Shown here piece by piece: positions 18,102 through 27,498 of a stretch of 64,000 nucleotides of DNA. The stretch is taken from positions 362,072 through 426,071 of the forward strand of contig NZ_KE695653.1 of assembly GCF_000454065.1 (NCBI RefSeq), read 5' to 3'. This DNA is from Brevibacillus thermoruber 423 (lineage in GTDB: Bacteria > Bacillota > Bacilli > Brevibacillales > Brevibacillaceae). The notes under the pieces are model-generated. The model searched no databases. It worked only from the letters and a program-made list of their open reading frames with translations, and was not told the origin of the DNA. How positions within the stretch are numbered: the stretch's first letter is position 1; each line of letters begins with the position of its first letter. Both the position numbers and the translations under genes were made by a program.

Positions 18102-18308
18102 TCACACCTCGACCATCGACGTAATGTCTTTCAACGCCAGACGGCGAATCGTCGTTTTCCCCGCATCCCGCTGCTTGTATGTGGTGATGAAGCAGAGATA
18201 CCCGTTGTCAAAATGAGTCATGGTTCCTTTGATGACGCAGCCGTTGAACATTTTCACCTGAACGTTCTTGCCCAGGAGTTTCATTGCCTTTTGATCGAAT
18301 CCCATCAT
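18102..18308 (-). CDS. Small Sm/LSm-like protein (not Hfq)
   Basis: 68 residues. The sequence follows the Sm fold: an N-terminal helix (DQKAMKLLGK), then NVQVKMFNGCVIKGTMTHFDNGYLCF, which fits the Sm1 pattern (V-x-V-x4-NG-x4-G-x4-FDN), and a C-terminal IRRLALKDITSMVEV strand like the Hfq Sm2 region (KHAISTI). It lacks Hfq's KQ/YKH residues, so RNA binding is uncertain. ATG 18308 (followed by a second ATG) has GAGGTGG upstream. Neighbour of purA but separated from it by a terminator. The assignment rests on pattern only. Confidence 0.6.
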   Translation of the reverse strand: MMGFDQKAMKLLGKNVQVKMFNGCVIKGTMTHFDNGYLCFITTYKQRDAGKTTIRRLALKDITSMVEV

Positions 18309-18564
18309 CGCGACCACCTCATTTTCTTTCCTTGGTATGCCTTACCATATGCCCAGACAAAGTCGTTTTGTGTCTGTCCGGCGGAAAAAAATTTGCCCCA
18401 CGCTTATCCTCCCCAGGCACAAACGCAGCCGACAGGGGCAGGGAAATGTACGGGCCTTCTTTCCGCCCGGGATGGGAGGGCCGGACCAGGACGTTTGGCC
18501 AAACAGGGCGGGAAACCACATCCTTCGCACTACGAAATCGGGCGTAGGAACATCGCAGGACATA

Positions 18565-18596
18565 GAAAAAAGCTGCCTGATATGGCAGCTTTTTTA
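18565..18596 (-). terminator. Terminator of purA
   Basis: AAGCTGCC-TGATAT-GGCAGCTT with A and T runs on both sides (bidirectional in form), 27 bases after the purA stop. In the rest of the 314-base gap between the Sm-like gene and purA I see no gene. Confidence 0.85.
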
Positions 18597-18622
18597 CGGA
18601 AAACCCGCCCGATACGCAAGGA

Positions 18623-19939
<1,317 letters not shown>

Positions 19940-19961
19940 TTATTGGGCCTGAAACACTCTA

Positions 19962-19990
19962 AGTGTACTAAACCATTTCATACCTGTCAA
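19962..19990 (-). promoter_or_regulatory. Sigma-A promoter of purA
   Basis: On the minus strand TTGACA (19985-19990), 17-base spacer, TACACT (19962-19967), about 50 bases upstream of the purA start codon. Confidence 0.8.
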
Positions 19991-19992
19991 CG

Positions 19993-20040
19993 AAAATACG
20001 AACGTTAGGAGTTTGGGTAGATTCTACGTTCGGTATTTTT
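19993..20040. promoter_or_regulatory. Paired PurBoxes (PurR operator) upstream of purA
   Basis: Two inverted copies: AAAATACGAACGTT at 19993-20006 (plus) and AAAAATACCGAACGT on the minus strand at 20026-20040. They fit the PurBox consensus AWWWCCGAACWWT (the second well, the first with one C missing) and flank a 19-base centre just upstream of the -35. B. subtilis purA has the same inverted pair, where PurR binds at low PRPP. Confidence 0.7.
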
Positions 20041-20098
20041 ATCTTATTCAGAAAAACCGCCGCTGATCCCCCATTTGCCGCCGGCGTCCGGATGCAGC

Positions 20099-20122
20099 AA
20101 AAAAGCCGGACGGTCGTCCGGC
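20099..20122 (-). terminator. Terminator of dnaB
   Basis: On the minus strand GCCGGAC-GACC-GTCCGGC (20105-20122) followed by six Ts. It lies 44 bases after the dnaB stop. Confidence 0.85.
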
Positions 20123-20165
20123 CTTGAGCCTGCCTGTGCCGCCTTCGCTGTCCGCGGTCCGATGC

Positions 20166-21515
20166 TCAACCCGCCATGTCGCGGAAGCGGTTGTCCAGGC
20201 TGACAAACTTGTTGTATTCCTTTAAAAACGCCAGCTCCACGGTTCCGGTCGGGCCGTTCCGCTGCTTGGCGATAATGACTTCGATCACGTTTTTGTTCTC
20301 GGTTTCCTTGTCGTAGTAGTCGTCCCGGTACAGGAACGCCACGATATCCGCGTCCTGCTCGATGGAGCCGGATTCGCGAATGTCCGACATCATCGGCCGC
20401 TTGTCCTGGCGCTGCTCCACGGAGCGGCTCAACTGGGAGAGCGCGATGATCGGCACGTTCAGCTCGCGGGCGATCCCTTTCAGCGTACGGGAGATTTCCG
20501 AAACCTCCTGCTGCCGGTTTTCTCCGCGCCCGCGTCCCTGAATGAGCTGCAGATAGTCGATCAGGATCAGCCCCAATCCCTTTTCCGCCTGCAGCCGCCG
20601 GCATTTGGCCCGTATGTCCTGCACCGTAATCCCCGGCGTATCGTCGATGTAGATGGGGGCTTTGGCCAGCGTCCCGATCGCCATCGTCAGCTTCTGCCAA
20701 TCGTCCTCTTCCAGCCAGCCCGTCCGCATCCGGGACGCATCCAGGTTGCCTTCCGCGCAGATCATCCGCTGTACGAGCTGCGACGCCGCCATCTCCAGCG
20801 AAAAGATCGCCACGGTCTCTCCCGCCCGGGCCGCCACGTTTTGCGCCACATTCAGCGCAAACGCGGTTTTCCCCACGGACGGACGGGCGGCCAGGATGAT
20901 CAGGTCGCTGCGCTGAAAGCCCGAGGTCATTTTGTCCAGGTCCGGGTAACCGGACGGAATGCCGGTCACGTCGCCCCGTCTCTGGCTGAGAAACTCGATC
21001 CGCTCGTAGGTTTCCAACAGCACGTCGCGAATCGGCGTAAAGCCCCCGCTGTTGCGGTTCTGGGCAATTTCCAGGATGTATCTCTCGGCGTCCGCGAGAA
21101 TCTGCGTGACGTCGTCTTCGCGCGAATAACCGTCATTGGCAATTTTCGTCGCCGTGCGAATCAGCCGGCGCAGCAGCGACTTTTCCTCGACGATGCGGGC
21201 GTAGTACTCGATGTTGGCCGCCGTCGGCACGGATCTGGCGATTTCCGTCAGATAGGTGACGCCGCCCACTTCGTCCAGCAGCTTGTGGTCCTGCAGTTCC
21301 GCCGTTACCGTGACGAGGTCGACCGGTTCCCCTCTTTCGTAGAGGTCCTGCATCGTTTTAAAAATCCGCTGATGCGCCGTCTTGTAGAAATCTTCCGGTC
21401 GAAGAATCTCGATGGCCGTGATGAGAGCTTCCTTGGATAAGAACACGGCCCCCAGAACAGACTGCTCGGCTTCGTTGTTTTGCGGCGGCACACGGTCCAA
21501 AAACAGGTCGCTCAC
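20166..21515 (-). CDS. dnaB: Replicative DNA helicase DnaB (DnaC of B. subtilis)
   Basis: 449 residues. An N-terminal DnaB domain (about 8-110) and a C-terminal RecA-like domain with Walker A RPSVGKTAFALNV and the DYLQLIQG region. The hexameric helicase unwinds DNA at replication forks. GTG 21515 is preceded by GAGGGG. It follows rplI by 23 bases on the same strand, the usual Bacillales order. Confidence 0.97.
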   Translation of the reverse strand: MSDLFLDRVPPQNNEAEQSVLGAVFLSKEALITAIEILRPEDFYKTAHQRIFKTMQDLYERGEPVDLVTVTAELQDHKLLDEVGGVTYLTEIARSVPTAANIEYYARIVEEKSLLRRLIRTATKIANDGYSREDDVTQILADAERYILEIAQNRNSGGFTPIRDVLLETYERIEFLSQRRGDVTGIPSGYPDLDKMTSGFQRSDLIILAARPSVGKTAFALNVAQNVAARAGETVAIFSLEMAASQLVQRMICAEGNLDASRMRTGWLEEDDWQKLTMAIGTLAKAPIYIDDTPGITVQDIRAKCRRLQAEKGLGLILIDYLQLIQGRGRGENRQQEVSEISRTLKGIARELNVPIIALSQLSRSVEQRQDKRPMMSDIRESGSIEQDADIVAFLYRDDYYDKETENKNVIEVIIAKQRNGPTGTVELAFLKEYNKFVSLDNRFRDMAG

Positions 21516-21538
21516 GTCACACCCCTCGCTTGCCTAGC

Positions 21539-21982
21539 TTATTCTTCCACCACGTGCACTTTGAGCGTTGCCGTCACTTCGTTGTGCAGCTTGACCTTGA
21601 TCTGGGTCACGCCCAGCGAACGAATCGCATCCATTTCCAGTTTGCGCTTGTCTACCTTTATGTTGAACTGCTCTTCCAAGGCCTGCGCCACCTGTTTGCT
21701 CGAAATGGCGCCGAACAGGCGGCCGCCTTCTCCCGCTTTTCCCGCTACCTTCACGGTCAGTTCGTTCAGCTTTTGTGCCAGTTCCTGGGCTTCCTGCTTC
21801 TCCTGCTCCTTGCGTTTCGCCTCGCTGCGCTTCTGCGCCTCCAGCGTCTTCAGGTTGGCTTCCGTGGCTTCCTTGACCAGTCCGCGCGGCAGCAGGAAGT
21901 TGCGCACATAGCCTTCGGACAGGTCTTTCACTTCGCCTTTCTTGCCTTGTCCTTTCACATCTTGCAGAAAAATGACTTTCAT
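21539..21982 (-). CDS. rplI: 50S ribosomal protein L9
   Basis: 147-148 residues. The N-terminal RNA-binding domain ([19 protein letters not shown]) is joined by the long Lys/Glu-rich central helix to the C-terminal domain. It binds 23S rRNA domain V at the base of the L1 stalk. ATG 21982 has AAAGGGGGAAA upstream; the frame is open further but that part is not family-like. Between gdpP and dnaB in one operon. Confidence 0.97.
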   Translation of the reverse strand: MKVIFLQDVKGQGKKGEVKDLSEGYVRNFLLPRGLVKEATEANLKTLEAQKRSEAKRKEQEKQEAQELAQKLNELTVKVAGKAGEGGRLFGAISSKQVAQALEEQFNIKVDKRKLEMDAIRSLGVTQIKVKLHNEVTATLKVHVVEE

Positions 21983-22046
21983 CGTCGTTTCCCCCTTTTC
22001 ATCGAAAACTGGTCGAGGGCAGAGCGCAAAACAGCTCCCTCCCCGC

Positions 22047-23984
22047 CTAGACGACCGCATCGATCGCTTCTTTCAAGCGCTTGACCGCCTCTTGCAGGGA
22101 AATGCCCTCGATCTGGGTGGCTGCGCCGTTCAAGTGGCCGCCGCCGCCCAACTGCTCCATGATGGATTGGACGTTGATGTCCCCCAGGGAACGGGCGCTG
22201 ATCAGCACGGTGTCGTCCGCGCGTCTGGCGACGACGAACGAAGCGGCAATCCCGGACAGCGTCAGCAGCTGCTCCGCCGCCTGGGCCACCTGCACCTGCG
22301 TAAAGTCCTCGTTCGGATCGCCCACGGCAATCGCCATGTTGTCGCGGTACGTCTCCGTGTTCATGATGACGCGGGCCCGCTTTACGTACTGCTGCAGGTC
22401 TTCTTTCAGCAGGCGCTGCACCGCCGCCGTGTCCGCCCCGTTGCGGCGCAAAAACGACGCCGCCTCGAAGGTGCGCGAACCGGTGCGGAACGCGAAGCTC
22501 TTGGTATCCACCACGATCCCGGCCAGCAGGGCCGTCGCGATCAGGCTGTCGATGTTTAACCGTTCGCTCTGGTACTGCAGCAGCTCCGTCACCAGCTCCG
22601 ACGTGGAGGAGGCGTACGGTTCCAGGTACAGGAGCACCGGCTCGATGAACTCCTCGGAGCGGCGGTGGTGGTCGATCACCACGATCCGGCTGGTTTCCTG
22701 CAGAAGCTGCGGCTCGATGACCAGCGACGGCCGGTGCGTGTCAACGACGACGAGCAGCGTCCGGCCGGTGACGAGACGAATCGCCTGCTCCGGCGTGATG
22801 AACGATTCGGCCAGCTCCGGATGGGCGTAGATCTCCTTCATCAGCCGATCCACGGAGGAGTTGCCCTCGTCCATGACGATGTAGGCGTCTTTGTTGTGGA
22901 CCTGCACCGCCTTGAGCACCCCGAGCGACGCGCCGATCGAGTCCATGTCCGGCTGCTTGTGGCCCATGACGATGACATGCTCCGCCTCGTGGATCAGATC
23001 GCGCAGCGCGTGGGCGATCACGCGGGCCCGTACGCGCGTGCGCTTCTCCACGGCGTTGGATTTGCCGCCGTAAAACGTCAATTTGTTCCCTACTTTGACC
23101 GCCGCCTGGTCGCCGCCCCGTCCCAACGCGATATCCAGGCTGGATTGGGCCATTTGTCCCAGTTCGATGTAAGTGTCGGCCGCCGCTCCCACCCCGATGC
23201 TGAGCGTCAGCGGAATCTTGTTGTCGGCCGTCATCTCCCGCACGACGTCCAAAATGTCGAAACGGCTTTCTTCCAATTTGTCCAGCGTCTCTCGTTCCAT
23301 TAGTCCCAAAAACTTGTCGGCGGTGAGTCGACGCAGGTAAATGCCGTGCTTGTTGGCCCACTCCGTAATGACCCCGGACACGCTGGTGGAAAGCAGGGTA
23401 CGGCTTTGTTCGTCCATGACCTGTCCCACTTCGTCCAGATTGTCCAGGTGGATGATGGCGAGCACGGCCTTTTCGCGATGGTAGCGAAGCGTCAGCTCTT
23501 TCATGTCGGTAATGTCCGTAAAGTAGAGCAGCCGCTCCTCGGGCCGGATCAGCACTTCATAGGTACGTTCGTTGTAGGTAAACTCCAGCCGCTTCTGCTC
23601 CGGTTTCCAGGTCAGATGCGGAAAAACGTCCTGGAGACTCTTGCCGATCATCATCTCGTCTCCCGACATCTGTGTCATGAACGGGTTTACCCACTCGATT
23701 ACCTTCTCTTCGTTGTACAGCAATATGCCGATCGGCAGTTCCTGGATGACGCCGTCTCCCGCTTTTTTCACCCGGTGCGTCACCGTAGCCAGGTATAGGC
23801 GCAGATCCCGTTGAAAGCCTTTTTCCGCTTGCAGGGCATAAAGAACCAGGCCAATCAGACAGATGATCCCGATCGCCCCGTACATCCAGTGATGCAGCGT
23901 CAAAATCCCCAACAGCAACAAGCTAAAGCTGAGAGCCAGGACCATATGCAGCCCGTACCAACGCTTTAACAGGAATTTGGGCAT
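22047..23984 (-). CDS. gdpP: c-di-AMP phosphodiesterase GdpP
   Basis: 645 residues. Two N-terminal membrane helices (about 10-52), a PAS-like domain, a degenerate GGDEF domain, then DHH/DHHA1 with the metal motifs [22 protein letters not shown] and [10 protein letters not shown], ending with [10 protein letters not shown]. It hydrolyses cyclic di-AMP to pApA, linking potassium/osmotic homeostasis and wall stress resistance. Start 23984 follows GAGGGG. It lies 4 bases after yybS and 64 before rplI. Confidence 0.96.
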   Translation of the reverse strand: MPKFLLKRWYGLHMVLALSFSLLLLGILTLHHWMYGAIGIICLIGLVLYALQAEKGFQRDLRLYLATVTHRVKKAGDGVIQELPIGILLYNEEKVIEWVNPFMTQMSGDEMMIGKSLQDVFPHLTWKPEQKRLEFTYNERTYEVLIRPEERLLYFTDITDMKELTLRYHREKAVLAIIHLDNLDEVGQVMDEQSRTLLSTSVSGVITEWANKHGIYLRRLTADKFLGLMERETLDKLEESRFDILDVVREMTADNKIPLTLSIGVGAAADTYIELGQMAQSSLDIALGRGGDQAAVKVGNKLTFYGGKSNAVEKRTRVRARVIAHALRDLIHEAEHVIVMGHKQPDMDSIGASLGVLKAVQVHNKDAYIVMDEGNSSVDRLMKEIYAHPELAESFITPEQAIRLVTGRTLLVVVDTHRPSLVIEPQLLQETSRIVVIDHHRRSEEFIEPVLLYLEPYASSTSELVTELLQYQSERLNIDSLIATALLAGIVVDTKSFAFRTGSRTFEAASFLRRNGADTAAVQRLLKEDLQQYVKRARVIMNTETYRDNMAIAVGDPNEDFTQVQVAQAAEQLLTLSGIAASFVVARRADDTVLISARSLGDINVQSIMEQLGGGGHLNGAATQIEGISLQEAVKRLKEAIDAVV

Positions 23985-23988
23985 TTCC

Positions 23989-24897
23989 TCAGCCCCTCTT
24001 CACTCTTGTTTCCAGTTTTTTGCGCAATTGAAGCCCCAGATCAAAAATGCCTAATAAGCTAAGTATAGTAGTTAGGAAAGGAAAAATAAATAGAGAGACA
24101 ACTAGCGCGGGAGCCAATCGCTTCCATCCGTACAGATGAATCGCAAACAGACAGAAAGCCAATCCCTGCAGGGCAAAGATGCCGTCCAGCATCACCTTTA
24201 CGTTGAGAACGGCGCTTGACCAGAACGTTCCCTCCGGCTCCTGCCCGATCAAAAACAGGCCGATCAGGGCGGCGAAGTAGTAGTACAGCAGGGAGCGGGG
24301 AAAACTCCATTCGCGTACCGGCTTCAAGGCGGGCACGGGGTATCCCAGCCGCTTGCCGATCAGGCGCGCCAGCCCGTGCGTGATGCCGCTCTGCAGGTAG
24401 CTGAGCATGACCAGAAACGCCGGCATCACCATTTTGCCAAGCGCGACGGACTGTTCAAACTGCTCTTTGGTCATAAACGACGGCTTGTAGGCTGCCGCCT
24501 CCCGCATGACCGCCTGGAAGTCGACATGCAGGACAAACGCAGCGAGAGCCAAAAAGGAAACGTATCCGAGAAACACCACGCCGGCTCCCGCCGTAATCGC
24601 GGACAGCGCCGTCCCGCGTTTGGCGTACATCACGCCCATGGCGCCGCCCCACAGCCCGGACAGGAGCGCGATAAAGCCGGTCATCGGCCCGGTCAGCACT
24701 CCGCCCAACAAGGCAAAGCCCGACACGATCCAGATCATGTTCGTCACCGTTCGTCTCATGCCCAGCAGCACGAACGGCAGCGGAAGCAATAAACCGGTTG
24801 CGACGCCCAGCACCGTGTAGAGGCTGACGAACAGCAGAATCAGCGCGATGGCCAACAGCACGGCGTTTTCCGCCAGTTGTTTGGTTTTGGAAGGCAT
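23989..24897 (-). CDS. yybS: DUF2232 membrane protein (YybS)
   Basis: 302 residues, largely hydrophobic with about eight predicted membrane helices and a short basic C-terminus (QLRKKLETRVKRG). The YybS family resembles ECF-transporter S components, but no substrate is known. ATG 24897 has AGAGAGGTG upstream. It sits upstream of gdpP with a 4-base gap, as in other Bacillales. Confidence 0.88.
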   Translation of the reverse strand: MPSKTKQLAENAVLLAIALILLFVSLYTVLGVATGLLLPLPFVLLGMRRTVTNMIWIVSGFALLGGVLTGPMTGFIALLSGLWGGAMGVMYAKRGTALSAITAGAGVVFLGYVSFLALAAFVLHVDFQAVMREAAAYKPSFMTKEQFEQSVALGKMVMPAFLVMLSYLQSGITHGLARLIGKRLGYPVPALKPVREWSFPRSLLYYYFAALIGLFLIGQEPEGTFWSSAVLNVKVMLDGIFALQGLAFCLFAIHLYGWKRLAPALVVSLFIFPFLTTILSLLGIFDLGLQLRKKLETRVKRG

Positions 24898-24939
24898 GGC
24901 GACACCTCTCTGAGAATCTGGCAATGACAAATAATATGG

Positions 24940-24970
24940 AAAAAAGAGGGCCACGCAATTGTGTCCCCCT
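24940..24970. terminator. Terminator after rpsR
   Basis: GAGGGCCAC-GCAATT-GTGTCCCCCT hairpin with As on the left and Ts on the right, so usable from either strand. It lies just after the rpsR stop (24986 on the minus strand) and separates it from yybS. Confidence 0.65.
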
Positions 24971-24985
24971 TTTTGCTTGTGTCAA

Positions 24986-25216
24986 TTATTCAGCCGTGTA
25001 CGGCAGCAGTGCCACTTGACGGGCACGTTTGATCGCTACGGTCAGCATGCGCTGATACTTCGCAGAAGTGCCGGTTACGCGACGAGGCAGGATTTTGCCG
25101 CGCTCGCTGATAAACTTCTTCAGCAGATCGGTGTCTTTGTAGTCGATGTGCTTGATTTTGTTTACCTTGAAGTAGCACACTTTGCGACGCTTGTTCGGAC
25201 GTCCTTTGCGCGCCAT
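24986..25216 (-). CDS. rpsR: 30S ribosomal protein S18
   Basis: 76 residues, full length, with the conserved core [29 protein letters not shown]. It binds S6 on the 30S platform. Third gene of rpsF-ssb-rpsR. AAAGGAGGG ribosome site. Confidence 0.98.
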   Translation of the reverse strand: MARKGRPNKRRKVCYFKVNKIKHIDYKDTDLLKKFISERGKILPRRVTGTSAKYQRMLTVAIKRARQVALLPYTAE

Positions 25217-25273
25217 GAAAAGTCCCTCCTTTTGCAGGAAATGTGAAGTTCTACGATTGAACGCAACCCCAAA

Positions 25274-25732
25274 TCAGAACGGCAAGTCGTCATCCGAAAT
25301 GTTGATCGGCTTGCCGGCATCGGCAAAGGGATCTCCAAATGGATCAAAGTCGTCTCGCTGGCCGCCGGCCGGTTTCCCGCCGCCAAAGCCGGGATCGTAA
25401 CCTGCGCCTTCACCGCCGCGCCCGCCCAGGAACTGGACGTTTTCCGCCACAACTTCCGTCACGTACACCCTTTTTCCTTCCTTGTTGTCGTAGGATCGTG
25501 TCTGAATGCGTCCTTCGACAGCCGCTTGTCTGCCTTTGCGCAGATACGTGGCGCACAGATCGGCCAGCTTCTGCCAGGCGACAATGTTGATGAAGTCGGC
25601 TTCCCGCTCGCCCGCCTGATTGGGGCGCGGACGGTTCACCGCAAGGGTAAAGGTGGCAACAGCGACGCCGTTTGGCGTATAGCGCAGCTCCGGATCTTTC
25701 GTCAGGTTTCCGATGAGAATGACTTTATTCAT
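25274..25732 (-). CDS. ssb: Single-stranded DNA-binding protein
   Basis: 152 residues: OB-fold ([28 protein letters not shown], to about 105), a Gly-rich linker and the acidic C-terminal tip DDDLPF that recruits replication and repair partners. Located between rpsF and rpsR as in all Bacillales. Confidence 0.98.
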   Translation of the reverse strand: MNKVILIGNLTKDPELRYTPNGVAVATFTLAVNRPRPNQAGEREADFINIVAWQKLADLCATYLRKGRQAAVEGRIQTRSYDNKEGKRVYVTEVVAENVQFLGGRGGEGAGYDPGFGGGKPAGGQRDDFDPFGDPFADAGKPINISDDDLPF

Positions 25733-25761
25733 CTTGGGTCCCCCTCTGCCCGCGACGACGA

Positions 25762-26049
25762 TTACTTCTCTTCACGAACAAACAAGTAGCGAATCACGTC
25801 GTCGTTAATTTTCATGAGACGCTCTGCTTCCGCAACAGCATCGGAATTCGCTTTGAAGTTCATCAAAACGTAGTAACCCTCACGGAACTTTTTGATCTCA
25901 TACGCAAGACGACGCTTGCCCATCTCTTGAAGATTGGTCACTTCGCCGCCGAAGTTGGTGACAACTTCCTGGTAACGAGCAACGTTGGCTTTTACTTTCT
26001 CCTCTTCAAGGTCTGGACGCAATACGTACATGACTTCGTATTGACGCAT
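25762..26049 (-). CDS. rpsF: 30S ribosomal protein S6
   Basis: 95 residues, full length ([18 protein letters not shown]). It dimerises with S18. First gene of the operon, with an AAGGAGGTG ribosome site, a sigma-A promoter about 104 bases upstream of the start codon and a structured leader. Confidence 0.98.
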   Translation of the reverse strand: MRQYEVMYVLRPDLEEEKVKANVARYQEVVTNFGGEVTNLQEMGKRRLAYEIKKFREGYYVLMNFKANSDAVAEAERLMKINDDVIRYLFVREEK

Positions 26050-26147
26050 ACCTTTTCACCTCCTTATGGACTTAAGCGGCCCTGTGCGGGCAAGGAGCGA
26101 GTGCAGATAGATACGCATGGGACATGCACTCCATAAATACTCGCATT
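26050..26147 (-). promoter_or_regulatory. Leader of the rpsF operon, possible S6:S18 autoregulatory RNA
   Basis: The roughly 100-base 5' UTR contains a GAGTGCA...TGCACTC hairpin and a GCCC-GCACA-GGGC-CGC hairpin. S6:S18 binds a CCG-containing hairpin in rpsF leaders of many bacteria. I see the structure and the location but did not fold the RNA, so the family match is tentative. Confidence 0.35.
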
Positions 26148-26152
26148 TTCGT

Positions 26153-26181
26153 ATTATAGCAAAACACCCCATGCGAGGCAA
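26153..26181 (-). promoter_or_regulatory. Sigma-A promoter of the rpsF-ssb-rpsR operon
   Basis: Minus strand TTGCCT (26176-26181), 17-base spacer, perfect TATAAT (26153-26158). Confidence 0.8.
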
Positions 26182-26190
26182 GGTTGCGTT

Positions 26191-27291
26191 CTAGACATTG
26201 AACCGGAAATGCATGACATCGCCGTCCTGAACGACGTACTCTTTCCCTTCCAGGCGGTACTTGCCCTTTTCCCGGGCGGCCGCCACGGAACCGGCTTCCA
26301 CCAGGTCGTCGTAGGAGATCACCTCGGCGCGGATAAAACCGCGTTCAAAGTCGCTGTGGATCACTCCGGCCGCCTGAGGCGCCTTGGTGCCCTTGCGGAT
26401 GGTCCATGCACGCACTTCCTGCACGCCGGCGGTGAAGTAGGTAATCAGCCCCAGCAGGTCGTAGGCGGCGCGAATCAGACGGTCGAGACCGGACTCCTTC
26501 AGGCCCAGCTCTTCCAGGAACATCTGCTTGTCTTCGCCTTCCAGCTCGGCGATCTCCGCCTCCACCTTGGCGCTGATCACGACCACCTGCGCCCCTTCCT
26601 CGGCCGCCTGCTTGCGCACCGCCTGCACGTGCGGATTGTTGTCGGCGTCGTGAATGCCGTCCTCCGCCACGTTGCACACGTACAGCACCGGCTTGATGGT
26701 CAGGAGATGCAGGTCGCGGATCAGTTTGCGTTCGTCCTCGTCCATCTCCACGCTGCGCGCCGGCTTGCCTTCTTCAAATGCCGCCTTCAGGCGTTCCAGC
26801 ACGTCCAGCTCCTGCTTCGCCTCTTTGTCGCCCGCTTTCACCTTGCGGCCGATCCGGTCGATGCGCCGTTCGACCGACTCCAGGTCGGCGAAGATCAGCT
26901 CCAGGTTGATCGTCTCCATGTCGCTCAGCGGATCGACGCGCCCCGCCACGTGCGTGATGTTTTCGTCCTCAAAGCAGCGCACCACGTGAGCGATCGCATC
27001 CACCTCGCGAATGTGACCCAGGAACTGGTTGCCCAATCCTTCGCCCTTGCTTGCCCCTTTGACCAGACCGGCAATGTCCACAAACTCAAATGCCGTCGGA
27101 ACCACCTTGTTCGGCACGACGATCTCCGTCAGCTTGGTCAGGCGCGGGTCCGGCACCTCGACAATGCCCACGTTGGGGTCGATGGTACAGAACGGATAGT
27201 TGGCCGATTCGGCGCCCGCCTGCGTGATCGCGTTGAACAAAGTCGACTTGCCTACGTTGGGAAGGCCTACAATGCCACAAGATGCACCCAT
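26191..27291 (-). CDS. ychF: YchF-type ATPase/GTPase
   Basis: 366 residues, full length. An Obg-related P-loop protein: Walker [16 protein letters not shown], a coiled-coil insertion near 150-175 and a C-terminal TGS domain ending [14 protein letters not shown]. YchF prefers ATP, binds ribosomes and affects stress responses and start-codon use. Ribosome site AAGGAG. Confidence 0.97.
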   Translation of the reverse strand: MGASCGIVGLPNVGKSTLFNAITQAGAESANYPFCTIDPNVGIVEVPDPRLTKLTEIVVPNKVVPTAFEFVDIAGLVKGASKGEGLGNQFLGHIREVDAIAHVVRCFEDENITHVAGRVDPLSDMETINLELIFADLESVERRIDRIGRKVKAGDKEAKQELDVLERLKAAFEEGKPARSVEMDEDERKLIRDLHLLTIKPVLYVCNVAEDGIHDADNNPHVQAVRKQAAEEGAQVVVISAKVEAEIAELEGEDKQMFLEELGLKESGLDRLIRAAYDLLGLITYFTAGVQEVRAWTIRKGTKAPQAAGVIHSDFERGFIRAEVISYDDLVEAGSVAAAREKGKYRLEGKEYVVQDGDVMHFRFNV

Positions 27292-27445
27292 CTATATACA
27301 CTCCTTGTTTTCATCCTCATATCCTTTTCAGTATATAGATTTGGCTGAAAGAATACAATTGTCTCCTTGTGGCAGCAGATTCCGGCTTGCGGTTGCGTCT
27401 GTGAGCGTCTTTCCTGTCGCTTACGTTAGCATCCTGCGCTGGGAC

Positions 27446-27477
27446 AAAAAAAGCTCCCTTTCCGCGTGAAAGGGAGC
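27446..27477 (-). terminator. Terminator of the M3 peptidase gene
   Basis: GCTCCCTTT-CCGCGTG-AAAGGGAGC hairpin with seven Ts on the minus strand, just downstream of the stop at 27499. Confidence 0.85.
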
Positions 27478-27498
27478 CAGCCGGTTCGATCTGCCGCG

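Noticed and set aside
19993..20040. Inverted repeat read as a terminator hairpin
   Set aside because: The arms match PurBoxes and are directly upstream of the purA promoter; the pairing is interrupted and lacks a GC-rich stem.
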